DNA of 64,000 nucleotides from Oxalobacteraceae bacterium OTU3CAMAD1 (GTDB lineage Bacteria; Pseudomonadota; Gammaproteobacteria; Burkholderiales; Burkholderiaceae_D), in the NCBI GenBank assembly GCA_024123915.1, contig CP099650.1, positions 4,278,001 to 4,342,000 on the forward strand, in the 5' to 3' direction. Below, one piece after another: positions 20,175 through 31,433 of this stretch. Every line of letters starts with the position of its first letter. Within the stretch, counting starts at the first letter, position 1. The position numbers were made by a program, and so were the translations under genes. Below the pieces are notes generated by a model that was not told the DNA's origin, searched no databases, and saw only the letters and a list, made by a program, of their open reading frames with translations.

Positions 20175-20561
20175 ATGAAGCGTGTGACCGGTATCGGGGG
20201 CATCTTTTTCCACGCGAAAGATCCGGTCGCGCTGCGCGCCTGGTACAAGCGGCATCTGGGCATCGACGTGCAGGATTGGGGTGGCGCGGCGTTCACTTGG
20301 GCCGACCAGGCCGGTAACCCGACCAAGGGTACGACCATCTGGTCGATCGGCGCGGCAGACAACAATCAGTTCGCGCCCAGCGCTTCGTCGTTCATGGTGA
20401 ACTACCGGGTCGAAGATTTGACTGCCCTGCTCCAGCTTTTACGCGGCGAGGGCTGCCATGTGCTGGAAAACACAGACGACTCGGAATACGGCAAGTTCGG
20501 CTGGGTGGTCGACCCTGAGGGAAACAAGGTCGAGCTCTGGCAACCTCCCGCCGGACAATAA
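20175..20561 (+). CDS. VOC family protein (glyoxalase/dioxygenase fold)
   Basis: 128 aa from ATG 20175, with GGAG upstream. It has the two beta-alpha-beta-beta-beta modules of the vicinal oxygen chelate fold: GIGGIFFHAKDPVALRAWY at the start, a middle ASSFMVNYRVEDL strand and the final WVVDPEGNKVELWQP. The final glutamate (VELW) is the usual metal ligand. The substrate cannot be assigned. It converges on the small prodomain-like gene with only 5 bp between them. Confidence 0.85.
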   Translation: MKRVTGIGGIFFHAKDPVALRAWYKRHLGIDVQDWGGAAFTWADQAGNPTKGTTIWSIGAADNNQFAPSASSFMVNYRVEDLTALLQLLRGEGCHVLENTDDSEYGKFGWVVDPEGNKVELWQPPAGQ

Positions 20562-20566
20562 CCCGC

Positions 20567-20830
20567 TTACTTGATATTAGGCGCCATCTTCTGGACCAGG
20601 GAGACCTGCGCAACCTTGTCATGCCGCGCAAGCGTGCTCAAAGCGTCGGCCGGCAACGAGGCGAACAGCACCCGTCGCCGGGTATCGGCATCGGCGCAGC
20701 CCAGGCCCTGTAATTCGCTTGCCTCGTCCGGTGTCAGCGGCGATCGCAGCCGCACCGAGACATCGACATTGCCCTCTTGTGGCCGCACCAGCGCCAGGCT
20801 GAGGGCGGCGTCAAACTTGGTACCACTCAT
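20567..20830 (-). CDS. Stand-alone subtilase-prodomain-like protein, possible protease inhibitor or chaperone
   Basis: 87 aa, starting 3 bp after the stop of the subtilase gene, with no signal peptide. The pattern VDVSVRLRSPL, a short loop, RVLFASLPADALSTLARHDK, then VAQVSLVQKMAP has the beta-alpha-beta-beta-alpha-beta order of I9-type prodomains. It aligns with the subtilase's own N-terminal segment: ASLPADALSTLARHDKVAQV here against ALVPASKLMEFALDEKVARV there. I infer a trans-acting inhibitor or folding helper, comparable in layout to PopD beside the protease PopC of Myxococcus. A stand-alone unknown protein is the alternative. Confidence 0.6.
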   Translation of the reverse strand: MSGTKFDAALSLALVRPQEGNVDVSVRLRSPLTPDEASELQGLGCADADTRRRVLFASLPADALSTLARHDKVAQVSLVQKMAPNIK

Positions 20831-20833
20831 GAT

Positions 20834-22573
20834 CTATACCTTGATCAGGCCATATCCCCACTTTATATCATGCGCGCCAGCGGGCGAACCGGGCACGGCC
20901 GAATTCTTTTTCAGCCAGGCTTTGGCTTGCGCCGGCGTCGCCTTCGGATTGGATTCCAGGAACAGCGCCAGCAGGCCGGTGACGACGGGCGATGCCATGC
21001 TGGTGCCCGCCATCACGCGATAGCCCTGGGCGATCACATCGCTTTTATCGACGCTGGAGGCCGACGACAACGCGGACGCGATCATCGCGCCGGGCGCGGC
21101 CACGTCCGGCTTCAAGGCGCCGCCGCGCAGAGGACCCGGGCTGCTGAATTCGGATATCGTATCCGGCGTCAAGCCCACCGATTGCGGCGCCCCCGAAATA
21201 TCGACCCATTGGTTGCGCGAGGTATAGGAAGCCACCGTGACAACTTCCTGGCCCGACCCGGGCGAGCCGACCAGGGTATCGAACAACGGCGAGACCATCT
21301 CCGCCGAGCCGTAACGCTCCTGATCGCTCAACAACCAGACATCGACGTCGGACGCCGAGCCCGACTTACGGCGCACCTCCACTTTCCACAGGCCGCCCTG
21401 CACCGCGCCCTGGCCGGATACCTCCACCAGGAATTGCCGGTCGCCACCCGGCGCCAGCGATTCGGGCGTCGAGACGACCACCTGGTCGCTGCCCAACATA
21501 GTCGTCTTCGCGGCCGGATCGGTGTCGAGCAAGCCCTGCCACGGCGTCGCCGCGCCGGTCGAGCTGATGACCCGCACCTCGCACTTGGTCTTGCCCGAGT
21601 ACCAGCCGTTGATCAGGAACCACGGCGCGGAAAGGTCGGACCGCTTGGGCTGCACCTTGATCTCGAAGCGCACGGCTTTGGCGGAATCGACCCGCTGCCT
21701 GGAATGGATCGGATCGCCGCCCTCGTTGCCGGCCGCCGCCACCACCAGCCGGCCTGGGCCACATTCATCGCTGATCGCCACGCTGGTGTCGTCCTCGCCG
21801 TCGTGGCCGTCGAAGTGGCCGCCCAAACTGAGGTTGACGACACATGGGCGCCCGAGCTTTTTCGCTTCTTCGAAGATCCAGCGCACGCCTTCGACAATGG
21901 CGCTGTTCTGGAAATTGGTCTTAACGATGATGAGCTCGGCGGCGCCGGCGATGCCGCTGAACGGCGCCACCGCGCCGCTGGCGATGCCCGCCACGTGGGT
22001 GCCGTGGCCGTGCATGTCCGCGCTAGCGTCCATCGCGGCGCCGGTCAGCAAGCGGCCGAGCTTGCTATAGCCGGCCCCGGGGCCGTCCCCCGCGATCTCC
22101 TGGTCCCATATTTTCAGAACGCGGCCCGCAAACGCGGGATGGTTGACATCGATACCGGTGTCGACGACGCCGACAATCACGCCCTGGCCGGAGACATTGT
22201 TCTGCGCGATATATTCTGGCGCGCCGACCAGCGGTCCGGCGATATCCATCAGCGGGCGCAGGCGTCTTGGCGCCGACACGCGCGCCACCTTCTCATCGAG
22301 CGCAAACTCCATCAACTTGGACGCTGGCACCAGCGCCGTCATCACCTCCCCGGCGCCTTTGGCGAGCTTGATACCGGCGACCGATTTGGTCTGCGGATCG
22401 GTACAGCGGACCAGCACATGGTAAATCGGCGCCAGGTTCGGGACGCGTTTTCTGACTGACAGCAGATTCGGCGCGCCGGTCACCTGCTCGGCCTCGCTGG
22501 ATGCCAACAAAACGGCCAGGCTGGCCGACATCTTGTTTTTGCCGCCGACTGCGGACTTGGATTTGCTCGCCAT
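20834..22573 (-). CDS. Subtilisin-like serine protease (S8) without signal peptide
   Basis: 579 aa. The triad is intact: Asp138 (VVDTGID), His190 (HGHGTHVAG), Ser525 (AGTSMASP), with oxyanion Asn283 (AAGNEGG). A prodomain-like segment spans about residues 48-108. A large insert (about 295-440) between the Asn and Ser motifs is beta-rich and resembles inserts of other large subtilases. The N-terminus MASKSKSAVGGKNK is polar and carries no signal peptide, so the enzyme is cytoplasmic or leaves by a non-Sec route. It lies 54 bp downstream of prsR on the same strand and 3 bp upstream of the prodomain-like gene. Confidence 0.88.
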   Translation of the reverse strand: MASKSKSAVGGKNKMSASLAVLLASSEAEQVTGAPNLLSVRKRVPNLAPIYHVLVRCTDPQTKSVAGIKLAKGAGEVMTALVPASKLMEFALDEKVARVSAPRRLRPLMDIAGPLVGAPEYIAQNNVSGQGVIVGVVDTGIDVNHPAFAGRVLKIWDQEIAGDGPGAGYSKLGRLLTGAAMDASADMHGHGTHVAGIASGAVAPFSGIAGAAELIIVKTNFQNSAIVEGVRWIFEEAKKLGRPCVVNLSLGGHFDGHDGEDDTSVAISDECGPGRLVVAAAGNEGGDPIHSRQRVDSAKAVRFEIKVQPKRSDLSAPWFLINGWYSGKTKCEVRVISSTGAATPWQGLLDTDPAAKTTMLGSDQVVVSTPESLAPGGDRQFLVEVSGQGAVQGGLWKVEVRRKSGSASDVDVWLLSDQERYGSAEMVSPLFDTLVGSPGSGQEVVTVASYTSRNQWVDISGAPQSVGLTPDTISEFSSPGPLRGGALKPDVAAPGAMIASALSSASSVDKSDVIAQGYRVMAGTSMASPVVTGLLALFLESNPKATPAQAKAWLKKNSAVPGSPAGAHDIKWGYGLIKV

Positions 22574-22627
22574 ATTCGCCCTGTCTTAAAGTGTTAAAGA
22601 TTAGGCGTACTGTACAACATTGTCGGA

Positions 22628-23980
<1,353 letters not shown>

Positions 23981-24033
23981 AACCTACCTCTCTGGCTTTC
24001 AGGCCGGAATGCTTGTATTTATGCTGCTTGTAC

Positions 24034-26130
24034 TTATGCTGCTACGGGAACGTCCGCCGCGCGCCAGCCGGGCAGCACCACACGGAAGGTGGTGCCGCGC
24101 AGCGGTACGCTGTGCACCTCCAGCCGTCCGCCCAGCTCGGCGACGTACTCGCGGCTCTCGAAGGCGCCAATGCCCATGCCTGCCGCCTTGGTCGATTCGA
24201 ACGGTTTGAACAGGCGCTCGCGGATGAACTCCGGCGTCATGCCCTGCCCGGTATCGCTGATTTCGATCAAGACTTCCTCCCCATCGCGGCGCAGCCGCAG
24301 CGCCACCTCGCCGTCGTGCGGCGTGGCCTCGATGGCATTTTGCAGCAGATGGCCCAGCACCCGCTCCAGGCGGCCGTGCGCCGCCATCACGCACAGGCCG
24401 GGCTCATCGCAGCGCAACACCGGCCTGGGCATGGTGCTGCCGCGCAGGGCCACCATTTGCGCCAGCATGGTCGCCAGCTCAATCGGCCCGGCCGCCTCGG
24501 GGGCGTCGCTGCGTTGCAGCTTTTGCAGCATCAGCTTCATTTTCTGTACGCCATGTTCGACTGTGTCGAGCATGTCTTGCTGGAATTCGGGATTGTCCAG
24601 ATGCAGTTTGGCGTTCGGTATCATCAGAGACAACTGCGCCACCAGGTTCTTCAGGTCGTGGACGATGAAGGTCGACATACGGTGGAACGACTCGAACTGG
24701 CGCGCGGTCATCAGGGCGGTCGTGGTTTCCTGCAGCGCCAGATAACCCGCCACTTGGCTGGCGGCCACCTTCAACAGGTCGATCACCTCCCAGTTCAGGC
24801 GCAGCGCGCTGCGCGGCTCCTGCAACAGCAACACGCCGAACAGGCGGTCCTGCAACATCAACGGCACCACCAGCCGGGCGCGCGGCAAGCGCGACAGCCA
24901 TGCCGGCACCGATGCCCGCTGCACGGGCTCGCCAAGGTCAATCACCCACTGGTTACGCTCGATCGACTGGCAGAAGGCGGCGTCCCCTTCCTGCTCCCCC
25001 TTCTGGGCCCCGCCGCTCGCGGCCGCCGGCGGCACCGTCATCTGGCATTGCGCGGCCAGGGTGAAACGCTCGCCGTCGCGCCAGATCCACAGCGCGCCGC
25101 CGGGACTTTCCACCAGTTGTGCGACCGCCTCGATGGCGCGCTCGGCCGGTCCCGGAGTCTGCTGCGACAGCTTGCGCGTAAAGCCCAGCCATTCCTCGCG
25201 GTAATCGTAGTCGTAGCGGTAAAAGTGCTTGCTGATGAAGACCTTGAGGCGCGAGCGGAAGGTGCCGGAAAACAGCACGCCGGCCAGCAGCAGCATGGCG
25301 CCGAACAGGAAGCCGACCTGTATCAGACCGCCCCAGTTGCCGCCGACATAGCGCAAGTAGTAGCCGACGGCGCCCATCGTCATCAGATAGGCGGCCGATC
25401 CCAGCAGCGCGGCGGAATGGAACATGGCCTGGCGCGACAGCAGCATGCCGCTGGGCCAGGACGCGCTGCGGGCCACCGCCACGGCGATCAGCGGCACGGT
25501 CAGCGCGTTGACCACGCCGCGCGCGGCCCAGATGTCGGCGCTGACGCGGCGCACCAGCATGGCGTCGCAGTACAGATAGAAATCGTAGGCGAAGATGCCG
25601 CCGATGCCCAGGCAGGCGTACTTGACGGCCCACTGGCTTTGCGCATCCTTCTGGCGGTACAACTGCTCGACCAGCACCATGCCGGCCACCGCCATGACGG
25701 TGCGCATGGCCAGCAGAACCGCCAGCGCCAGCCCTTCCACCTCGGCCAGCTTTTCGGCCTCGGCCAAGCGCCAGCCCGGCAACAGCGCCAGCAAGATCGC
25801 GATGCCATAGCCGGCGCAATAGCCATACCAGCGCCATCTGGCATCGGCGCGCGGATAGCCGAGCAGGCGCAAAATGAAGAAGCTGCAAGCGGCGTTGCGG
25901 GCTACCTCCATGACGTCGACCCAGCGCCCGGCGCCAGCCAGGCCGGCGGCGTCGGCGGCGATCAGCGCGGCCCAGGCGGCGCAGCACAGGCAAGCCAGCA
26001 GCAGCGCGCCCGCGTGGCGGCGCCGGCTCCAGCCGCCGAGCAGCAGCGCGGCGAGCGCCAGGAACGCGAGCGCGGCCAGCCCGTAACTGAGGCTGTCTAT
26101 GCGGCCGTGCATCACGCCCCCACCAGGCAC
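24034..26130 (-). CDS. prsK: XrtA/PEP-CTERM system histidine kinase PrsK
   Basis: 698 aa. About eight to ten membrane segments fill the first 300 residues, followed by a GAF-like segment and the kinase core. The core has the H-box STFIVHDLKNLVAQLSL, N-box LLQNAIEAT, G1 DTGQGMT and G2 GMGIGAFESREYV. It senses an unknown signal through its membrane domain and phosphorylates PrsR. The first codon follows the stop of the sugar-transferase gene with no gap. Confidence 0.94.
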   Translation of the reverse strand: MPGGGVMHGRIDSLSYGLAALAFLALAALLLGGWSRRRHAGALLLACLCCAAWAALIAADAAGLAGAGRWVDVMEVARNAACSFFILRLLGYPRADARWRWYGYCAGYGIAILLALLPGWRLAEAEKLAEVEGLALAVLLAMRTVMAVAGMVLVEQLYRQKDAQSQWAVKYACLGIGGIFAYDFYLYCDAMLVRRVSADIWAARGVVNALTVPLIAVAVARSASWPSGMLLSRQAMFHSAALLGSAAYLMTMGAVGYYLRYVGGNWGGLIQVGFLFGAMLLLAGVLFSGTFRSRLKVFISKHFYRYDYDYREEWLGFTRKLSQQTPGPAERAIEAVAQLVESPGGALWIWRDGERFTLAAQCQMTVPPAAASGGAQKGEQEGDAAFCQSIERNQWVIDLGEPVQRASVPAWLSRLPRARLVVPLMLQDRLFGVLLLQEPRSALRLNWEVIDLLKVAASQVAGYLALQETTTALMTARQFESFHRMSTFIVHDLKNLVAQLSLMIPNAKLHLDNPEFQQDMLDTVEHGVQKMKLMLQKLQRSDAPEAAGPIELATMLAQMVALRGSTMPRPVLRCDEPGLCVMAAHGRLERVLGHLLQNAIEATPHDGEVALRLRRDGEEVLIEISDTGQGMTPEFIRERLFKPFESTKAAGMGIGAFESREYVAELGGRLEVHSVPLRGTTFRVVLPGWRAADVPVAA

Positions 26131-27531
26131 CTAGCGGCCGCCGCCGAACAGCACCACTTTGAGGGTGTCGATCAGCACCAGCACGTCCAGGAACAGGCTG
26201 TTGTTCTTCACGTAGTACAAATCGTACTGCAGCTTCTGGATGGCGTCGGAGACCGAGGCGCCGTAGCCGTAGCGCACTTGGGCCCAACCGGTGATGCCCG
26301 GCTTGATGCTGTGGCGCAGCTGGTAGAAGCGCAGTTGCGCGTTGAGCTGGTCGACGAAATACGGCCGCTCCGGGCGCGGTCCGACAAAGCTCATCTCGCC
26401 CTTGAACACGTTAAGCAGCTGCGGCAGCTCGTCGATGCGGCACTTGCGGATGATGTTGCCGATCCGGGTCACACGCGGATCGCGCACCATCGCCCACTGC
26501 GGCGCGCCGGCTTGCTCGGCGTTGATGCCCATGCTGCGGAATTTAAGAATGAAGAAGCGGCGGCCGTCCTTGCCCACCCGCTCCTGCTGATAAAACACCG
26601 GCCCGCCGTCCTCGAAGCGGATCGCGGCCGCCGTCAGCAACATCACCGGCAGCGCCAGCGCCAGGATGACGGCGCTAACCACCAGGTCGAACACACGCTT
26701 CATGACGATGCGCACGGGGCTCTGGTCGAAGCCGCCGCCGAACACCAGCCAGCTCGGTTGCAGCGAGTCGACCCGGATCTGGCCGCTTTCGCGCTCGAAG
26801 AAGGTGGTGGCGTCGATCACCTTGATGCCATGCAGCTTGCACTCGAGCAGGTCCTTGATCGGCAAGGCGCCGCCGCGCCGTTCCTGCACGGTGACGACGA
26901 TCTCGCGCGCCTTGTAGCGCCGCGCGAGTTCGACCAGCGAGTCGCCCAGGTCCATGTCGAGCAAGGCGCCGGTATTGACGCAGCAAGCCTCGTTCGGCGT
27001 GGCGACGTAGCCTGCGATCTGGTATTTCTGGTAGCTGCCGGTGTTGGCGGCCAGCTCGCCGCACTCCTTGGCGACGGCGCCGTGGCCGAGGAAGATCAGC
27101 CGAGACGTCAGCATCTTGGACTGCGAACCGCTGACGAACATGGCCCGCACCAGCACCACACCGGCCAGCGCGATAGCCAGCACCAGCAGCAACACCCCGC
27201 GCCCGACGTACAGGCTCGGCGCCACGTAGAACACCACCGCCAGGATGCCGACGGCCATCGCGAACGCCGGCAGTAGTTGCAGGAACAGGCGTGGGCGGAA
27301 GCCCTGCGCCAGGTCCTGGTGGTACATGCCGAAGGTGCTCATGCTAAAGACGATCGCCAGCGCGAACGTCAGCGCCGAGGCCATGAGATTGTGTAGCGGC
27401 GGCGCGCCGGTGCCCGCCGGCAGCAGCAGGATCGCCGCGCCCGCGTGGAAGGCCGCCATTAACATCATTATCTCGATCAACAGCAGACTGGCCGCCACCT
27501 TCGACACGTAGTGATTTGAAATTTTCAGCAT
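26131..27531 (-). CDS. XrtA-system initiating sugar transferase (EpsB-like, TIGR03013 type)
   Basis: 466 aa. Four N-terminal membrane segments (about 10-110) precede a nucleotide-binding-like middle domain. The C-terminal bacterial sugar transferase domain begins at KRVFDLVVSAVILALALPVM and continues through QQERVGKDGRRFFILKFRSM. This polyprenyl-phosphate hexose-1-phosphate transferase should start the repeat unit of the exopolysaccharide on the lipid carrier. It is the first gene of a probable operon with prsK and prsR. Confidence 0.92.
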   Translation of the reverse strand: MLKISNHYVSKVAASLLLIEIMMLMAAFHAGAAILLLPAGTGAPPLHNLMASALTFALAIVFSMSTFGMYHQDLAQGFRPRLFLQLLPAFAMAVGILAVVFYVAPSLYVGRGVLLLVLAIALAGVVLVRAMFVSGSQSKMLTSRLIFLGHGAVAKECGELAANTGSYQKYQIAGYVATPNEACCVNTGALLDMDLGDSLVELARRYKAREIVVTVQERRGGALPIKDLLECKLHGIKVIDATTFFERESGQIRVDSLQPSWLVFGGGFDQSPVRIVMKRVFDLVVSAVILALALPVMLLTAAAIRFEDGGPVFYQQERVGKDGRRFFILKFRSMGINAEQAGAPQWAMVRDPRVTRIGNIIRKCRIDELPQLLNVFKGEMSFVGPRPERPYFVDQLNAQLRFYQLRHSIKPGITGWAQVRYGYGASVSDAIQKLQYDLYYVKNNSLFLDVLVLIDTLKVVLFGGGR

Positions 27532-27613
27532 ACCGTATCCCCAACCAACATGGACTGCAACGTTGAGAGCTATCGGCGCCGTTACCGCCGGCGTCGCGCC
27601 CTTCTGGTCTCCC

Positions 27614-28671
27614 CTACCGCGTACTTAGACTGTCGACATACCAGTCCATCGCCACCGCCAGGCCTTCCTGGATGCGGTGTGTGGGCTCGTAGCCGAGTCG
27701 CTTACGGGCCTTGTCGATGTCGGCCTGCGAGTGCCGCACATCGCCGGGCCGGAAATCCGTGTACTGCGGCGTATGGCCGCCGAGCCGTGGAAAGCGCGGC
27801 TCCAGCAACGCGCACATCATCGCGTGCAGCTGCTTGAGCGACGTGCGCTCGTTCAGCGCGACGTTGTAGACCTGGTTGGCCGCGGCAGGATCGGTGCTGC
27901 ACGCCGCCAGCAGGTTGGCCTGGATCACGTTGTCGATGTAGCAGAAGTCGCGGCTGGTCTCGCCGTCGCCGTTGATGCGCACCGGGGCGTCGGCGATCAG
28001 CGCCGCCACCCACTGCGGAATCACGGCGGCGTAGGCGCCGTTCGGGTCCTGGCGCGGGCCGAAGACGTTGAAGTAGCGCAGGCCGATGGTATCCATGCCG
28101 TAGCAGCGCCCGAACACTTCCGCGTACAACTCGTTGACATATTTGGTCACCGCGTACGGCGACAGCGGCCGGCCGATCTGCTCCTCGATTTTGGGCAGGG
28201 CCGGATGGTCGCCGTAGGTGGAGCTGGAGGCGGCGTAGACAAACCGTTTAACCTTGGCGTCGCGCGCGGCGGTGAGCATGTTCAGGAAGCCGCCGACGTT
28301 GGTGGCGTTGGTGGCGGCCGGGTCTTCGATGGAACGGGCCACCGAACCGAGCGCCGCCTGATGCAATACGTAGTCGACGCCCTCGCAGGCGCGGATGCAA
28401 TCGCCCGGCACGCGGATGTCGCCGTTGACGAAATAGAAGTTGGCCCAGGCAGACTCGCCGACCAGCGCGCGCACCTGGTCGAGGTTGTGCTGATGGCCGG
28501 TGGCGAAGTTGTCCATGCCGGTGACGCGCTGGCCCAGCCGCAGCAGCGCCTCGACCAGGTTGGAGCCGATGAAACCGGCGGCGCCGGTCACCAGCCAGCG
28601 TTTCGAGTTGGCGGGCAGCTCATGCAGCAGCGCGGCGTACGCCGTCGCGCCTCGGGTGTGGTCATCCATGA

Positions 28672-28675
<4 letters not shown>
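27614..28675 (-). CDS. tviC: UDP-sugar C4-epimerase, TviC/WbpP type
   Basis: 353 aa extended short-chain dehydrogenase. NAD-binding GAAGFIG (31-37), a serine triplet (150-152) and the catalytic YxxxK at Tyr174/Lys178 are present. Similarity to Vi-antigen TviC is strong along the length ([44 protein letters not shown]). It converts UDP-GlcNAc or UDP-GlcNAcA to the galacto form. It overlaps tviB by 4 bp; together they would make UDP-GalNAcA. Confidence 0.88.
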
Positions 28676-29961
<1,286 letters not shown>

Positions 29962-30012
29962 CGCAGAACCCCAGAAGTGACGCACTACCTGTTTTGCTTA
30001 CCTGAAATTTAG

Positions 30013-30041
30013 GCAAATCGATTTGCAAATCGGTTTGACAA
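30013..30041 (-). promoter_or_regulatory. Palindrome plus tandem repeat upstream of tviB, candidate operator
   Basis: GCAAATCGATTTGC (30013-30026) is a perfect 14-bp palindrome, followed at once by an imperfect second copy (GCAAATCGGTTTGAC). It lies about 50-80 bp before the tviB start in an AT-rich spacer. Bases 30028-30041 also match a site upstream of prsT. Confidence 0.5.
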
Positions 30042-30321
30042 ATGATTATTAAAACGTCAGGAAAGATATATTTTTTACATTAAGCTTGCTAGGGCCAATA
30101 GTTATCGAACCGACAAAAAAATGCAAGCGATAAAAAAAGCTTTTTCACAATTATTTCCGGTTACATGAGTCCGCTTACTATGGCGGACTCGACCGTACCA
30201 TTTTGTCCATATGGCGCGAATACAACGGCGGCGTGGCGGAGTTGCGACACAGTTCGCCGCAAAGATTGCATGTAGGAATCGTCTGACACCGGTGTAGGGA
30301 TTGCGATTCCACGTTTTGTCG
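30042..30321. other. AT-rich spacer between tviB and the GT2 gene
   Basis: About 280 bp without a convincing gene, clearly richer in A and T than the neighbouring genes. It holds runs such as AAAAAAAGC and TTTTTTACATTAAGC plus one strong inverted repeat near 30167-30190. Open frames here have no ribosome site and no family features. Confidence 0.6.
30167..30190 (-). terminator. Stem-loop downstream of the GT2 gene
   Basis: A perfect 8-bp inverted repeat (GAGTCCGC 30167-30174, GCGGACTC 30183-30190) with an 8-nt loop. It lies 132 bp after the GT2 stop. No T-run follows on either strand, so termination is only a guess. Confidence 0.35.
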
Positions 30322-31266
30322 TCAGCCGGCGCGCAAACCGCTGGCCAGCAGCTCCTTCCACGCCGCCGGATGGAACGGCCGCAACCGTATCCAGCGCGCC
30401 GCGCAGCGCAACGCGGCGGTGTAGCGGCGGCGACCGCGATAGAAGTAGCAATGGTCCTGCATCACCATGTCCAGGCGGCCGATCAGCAACGCGCGGTAGG
30501 AGCGCCAGGCCGGCATGTTCATCAACATCAGCAGCATGTTGTCCTCCAGCAGGAAGCGCGGCGCGTCGCCGTGGGTCAGGCTGGCCGGGTGGATGCGGTA
30601 GTAGGCCACCTCCTCCGTCACCATCCACAGATCGTTGTCGAGCGCGCAGCGGAACCACAGGTGGTAATCCTCGGCGCGCCGCAGGCGCTCGTCGAACAAG
30701 CCCTTGGCCACCAGCAGGCGCTGGCGTATCAGGGTGGTGGTCGGAATGACGATGCAGTCCCGCGCCAACTCGGCGACCGGCCGGCGCAACCTTTGCACCG
30801 GTGCGGGCGACGGCGACGCCGGGCAGGCGGCGGTCAGTTCGGCCAGCGGCGCGAAGCCCTCGGCGCCGGGGCGCAGCAGGCTGATCTTGCCGGCGATCCA
30901 GTGCGCCTCCGGGTGCTGGCGCTGCACCTGCCAGCGCTGCGCCAGCGAGTGCGGAAACCACACGTCGTCGGCGTCGAGGAAGGCGATCCATTCGCCGCGC
31001 GCGGCCTCGATGCCGGTGTTGCGGGCGCCGGCCGCGCCCTTCGAGTGGTGATTACGCAACACGGAAACCATCGGCCAGGCGCCCACCTCGTCGAGTACAA
31101 GGCGTGTCGCCGGATCGGTGCTGCGGTCGTCCACGACCACCACTTCGAACACCGGCAGCGACTGCCCGTCCAGGGCCTGCTGTCCCAGTACGGACAGCAC
31201 CGCTTCGCGCAAAAAAATGCCGGCGTTGAACACCGGGATAACGACCGATACGGCGGGTTGCGACAT
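30322..31266 (-). CDS. Glycosyltransferase family 2
   Basis: 314 aa from ATG 31266, which has a perfect AGGAG site; the longer frame to 31299 is not preferred. GT-A fold motifs: VSVVIPVFNAG at the start, VVVDDRSTDPAT, AARNTGIEAARGEWIAFLDA with the DxD-like metal site DADD, and a late RAEDYHLWFR. It should add a sugar from a nucleotide donor to the growing repeat unit. It is divergent from the flippase operon and stands alone on the minus strand. Confidence 0.85.
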   Translation of the reverse strand: MSQPAVSVVIPVFNAGIFLREAVLSVLGQQALDGQSLPVFEVVVVDDRSTDPATRLVLDEVGAWPMVSVLRNHHSKGAAGARNTGIEAARGEWIAFLDADDVWFPHSLAQRWQVQRQHPEAHWIAGKISLLRPGAEGFAPLAELTAACPASPSPAPVQRLRRPVAELARDCIVIPTTTLIRQRLLVAKGLFDERLRRAEDYHLWFRCALDNDLWMVTEEVAYYRIHPASLTHGDAPRFLLEDNMLLMLMNMPAWRSYRALLIGRLDMVMQDHCYFYRGRRRYTAALRCAARWIRLRPFHPAAWKELLASGLRAG

Positions 31267-31312
31267 CGCTGCTCCTGGGTGATCGATAAATGTAATCAAA
31301 TCAATATCAAGC

Positions 31313-31341
31313 TTGACTCCCTCAAATGCTTACGAGAGAAT
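31313..31341 (+). promoter_or_regulatory. Candidate promoter of the flippase-glycan operon
   Basis: TTGACT (31313-31318) and GAGAAT (31336-31341) are 17 bp apart. They lie in the 167-bp divergent spacer ahead of the flippase gene. Confidence 0.4.
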
Positions 31342-31351
31342 CATGATAATA

Positions 31352-31365
31352 GCTTATTAATAAGC
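31352..31365. promoter_or_regulatory. Perfect palindrome GCTTATTAATAAGC
   Basis: A 14-bp perfect palindrome 11 bp downstream of the proposed -10 of the flippase operon, a typical repressor position. It could equally be chance in AT-rich DNA. Confidence 0.4.
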
Positions 31366-31433
31366 AAAAATGACAACGGTTTGTGAAGACAGGCACGTTG
31401 CCGCAGACATTTCCAACCGGGGTTCCGCGCCGC

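Noticed and set aside
20777..22459. Open frame of about 560 codons on the plus strand
   Set aside because: Antisense to the subtilase, whose catalytic motifs are all intact on the minus strand.
22610..22627. Sequence ACTGTACAACATTGTCGGAT before the subtilase, reminiscent of the PrsR-box candidate
   Set aside because: It shares ACTGT and GTCGGAT with the site at 40701 but not the inverted arrangement, has no sigma-54 promoter behind it, and overlaps the end of prsR.
24013..27276. Open frame of about 1,087 codons on the plus strand
   Set aside because: It lies antisense to prsK and the sugar transferase, has His/Gln/Arg-rich composition typical of a shadow frame in GC-rich DNA, and shows no domain.
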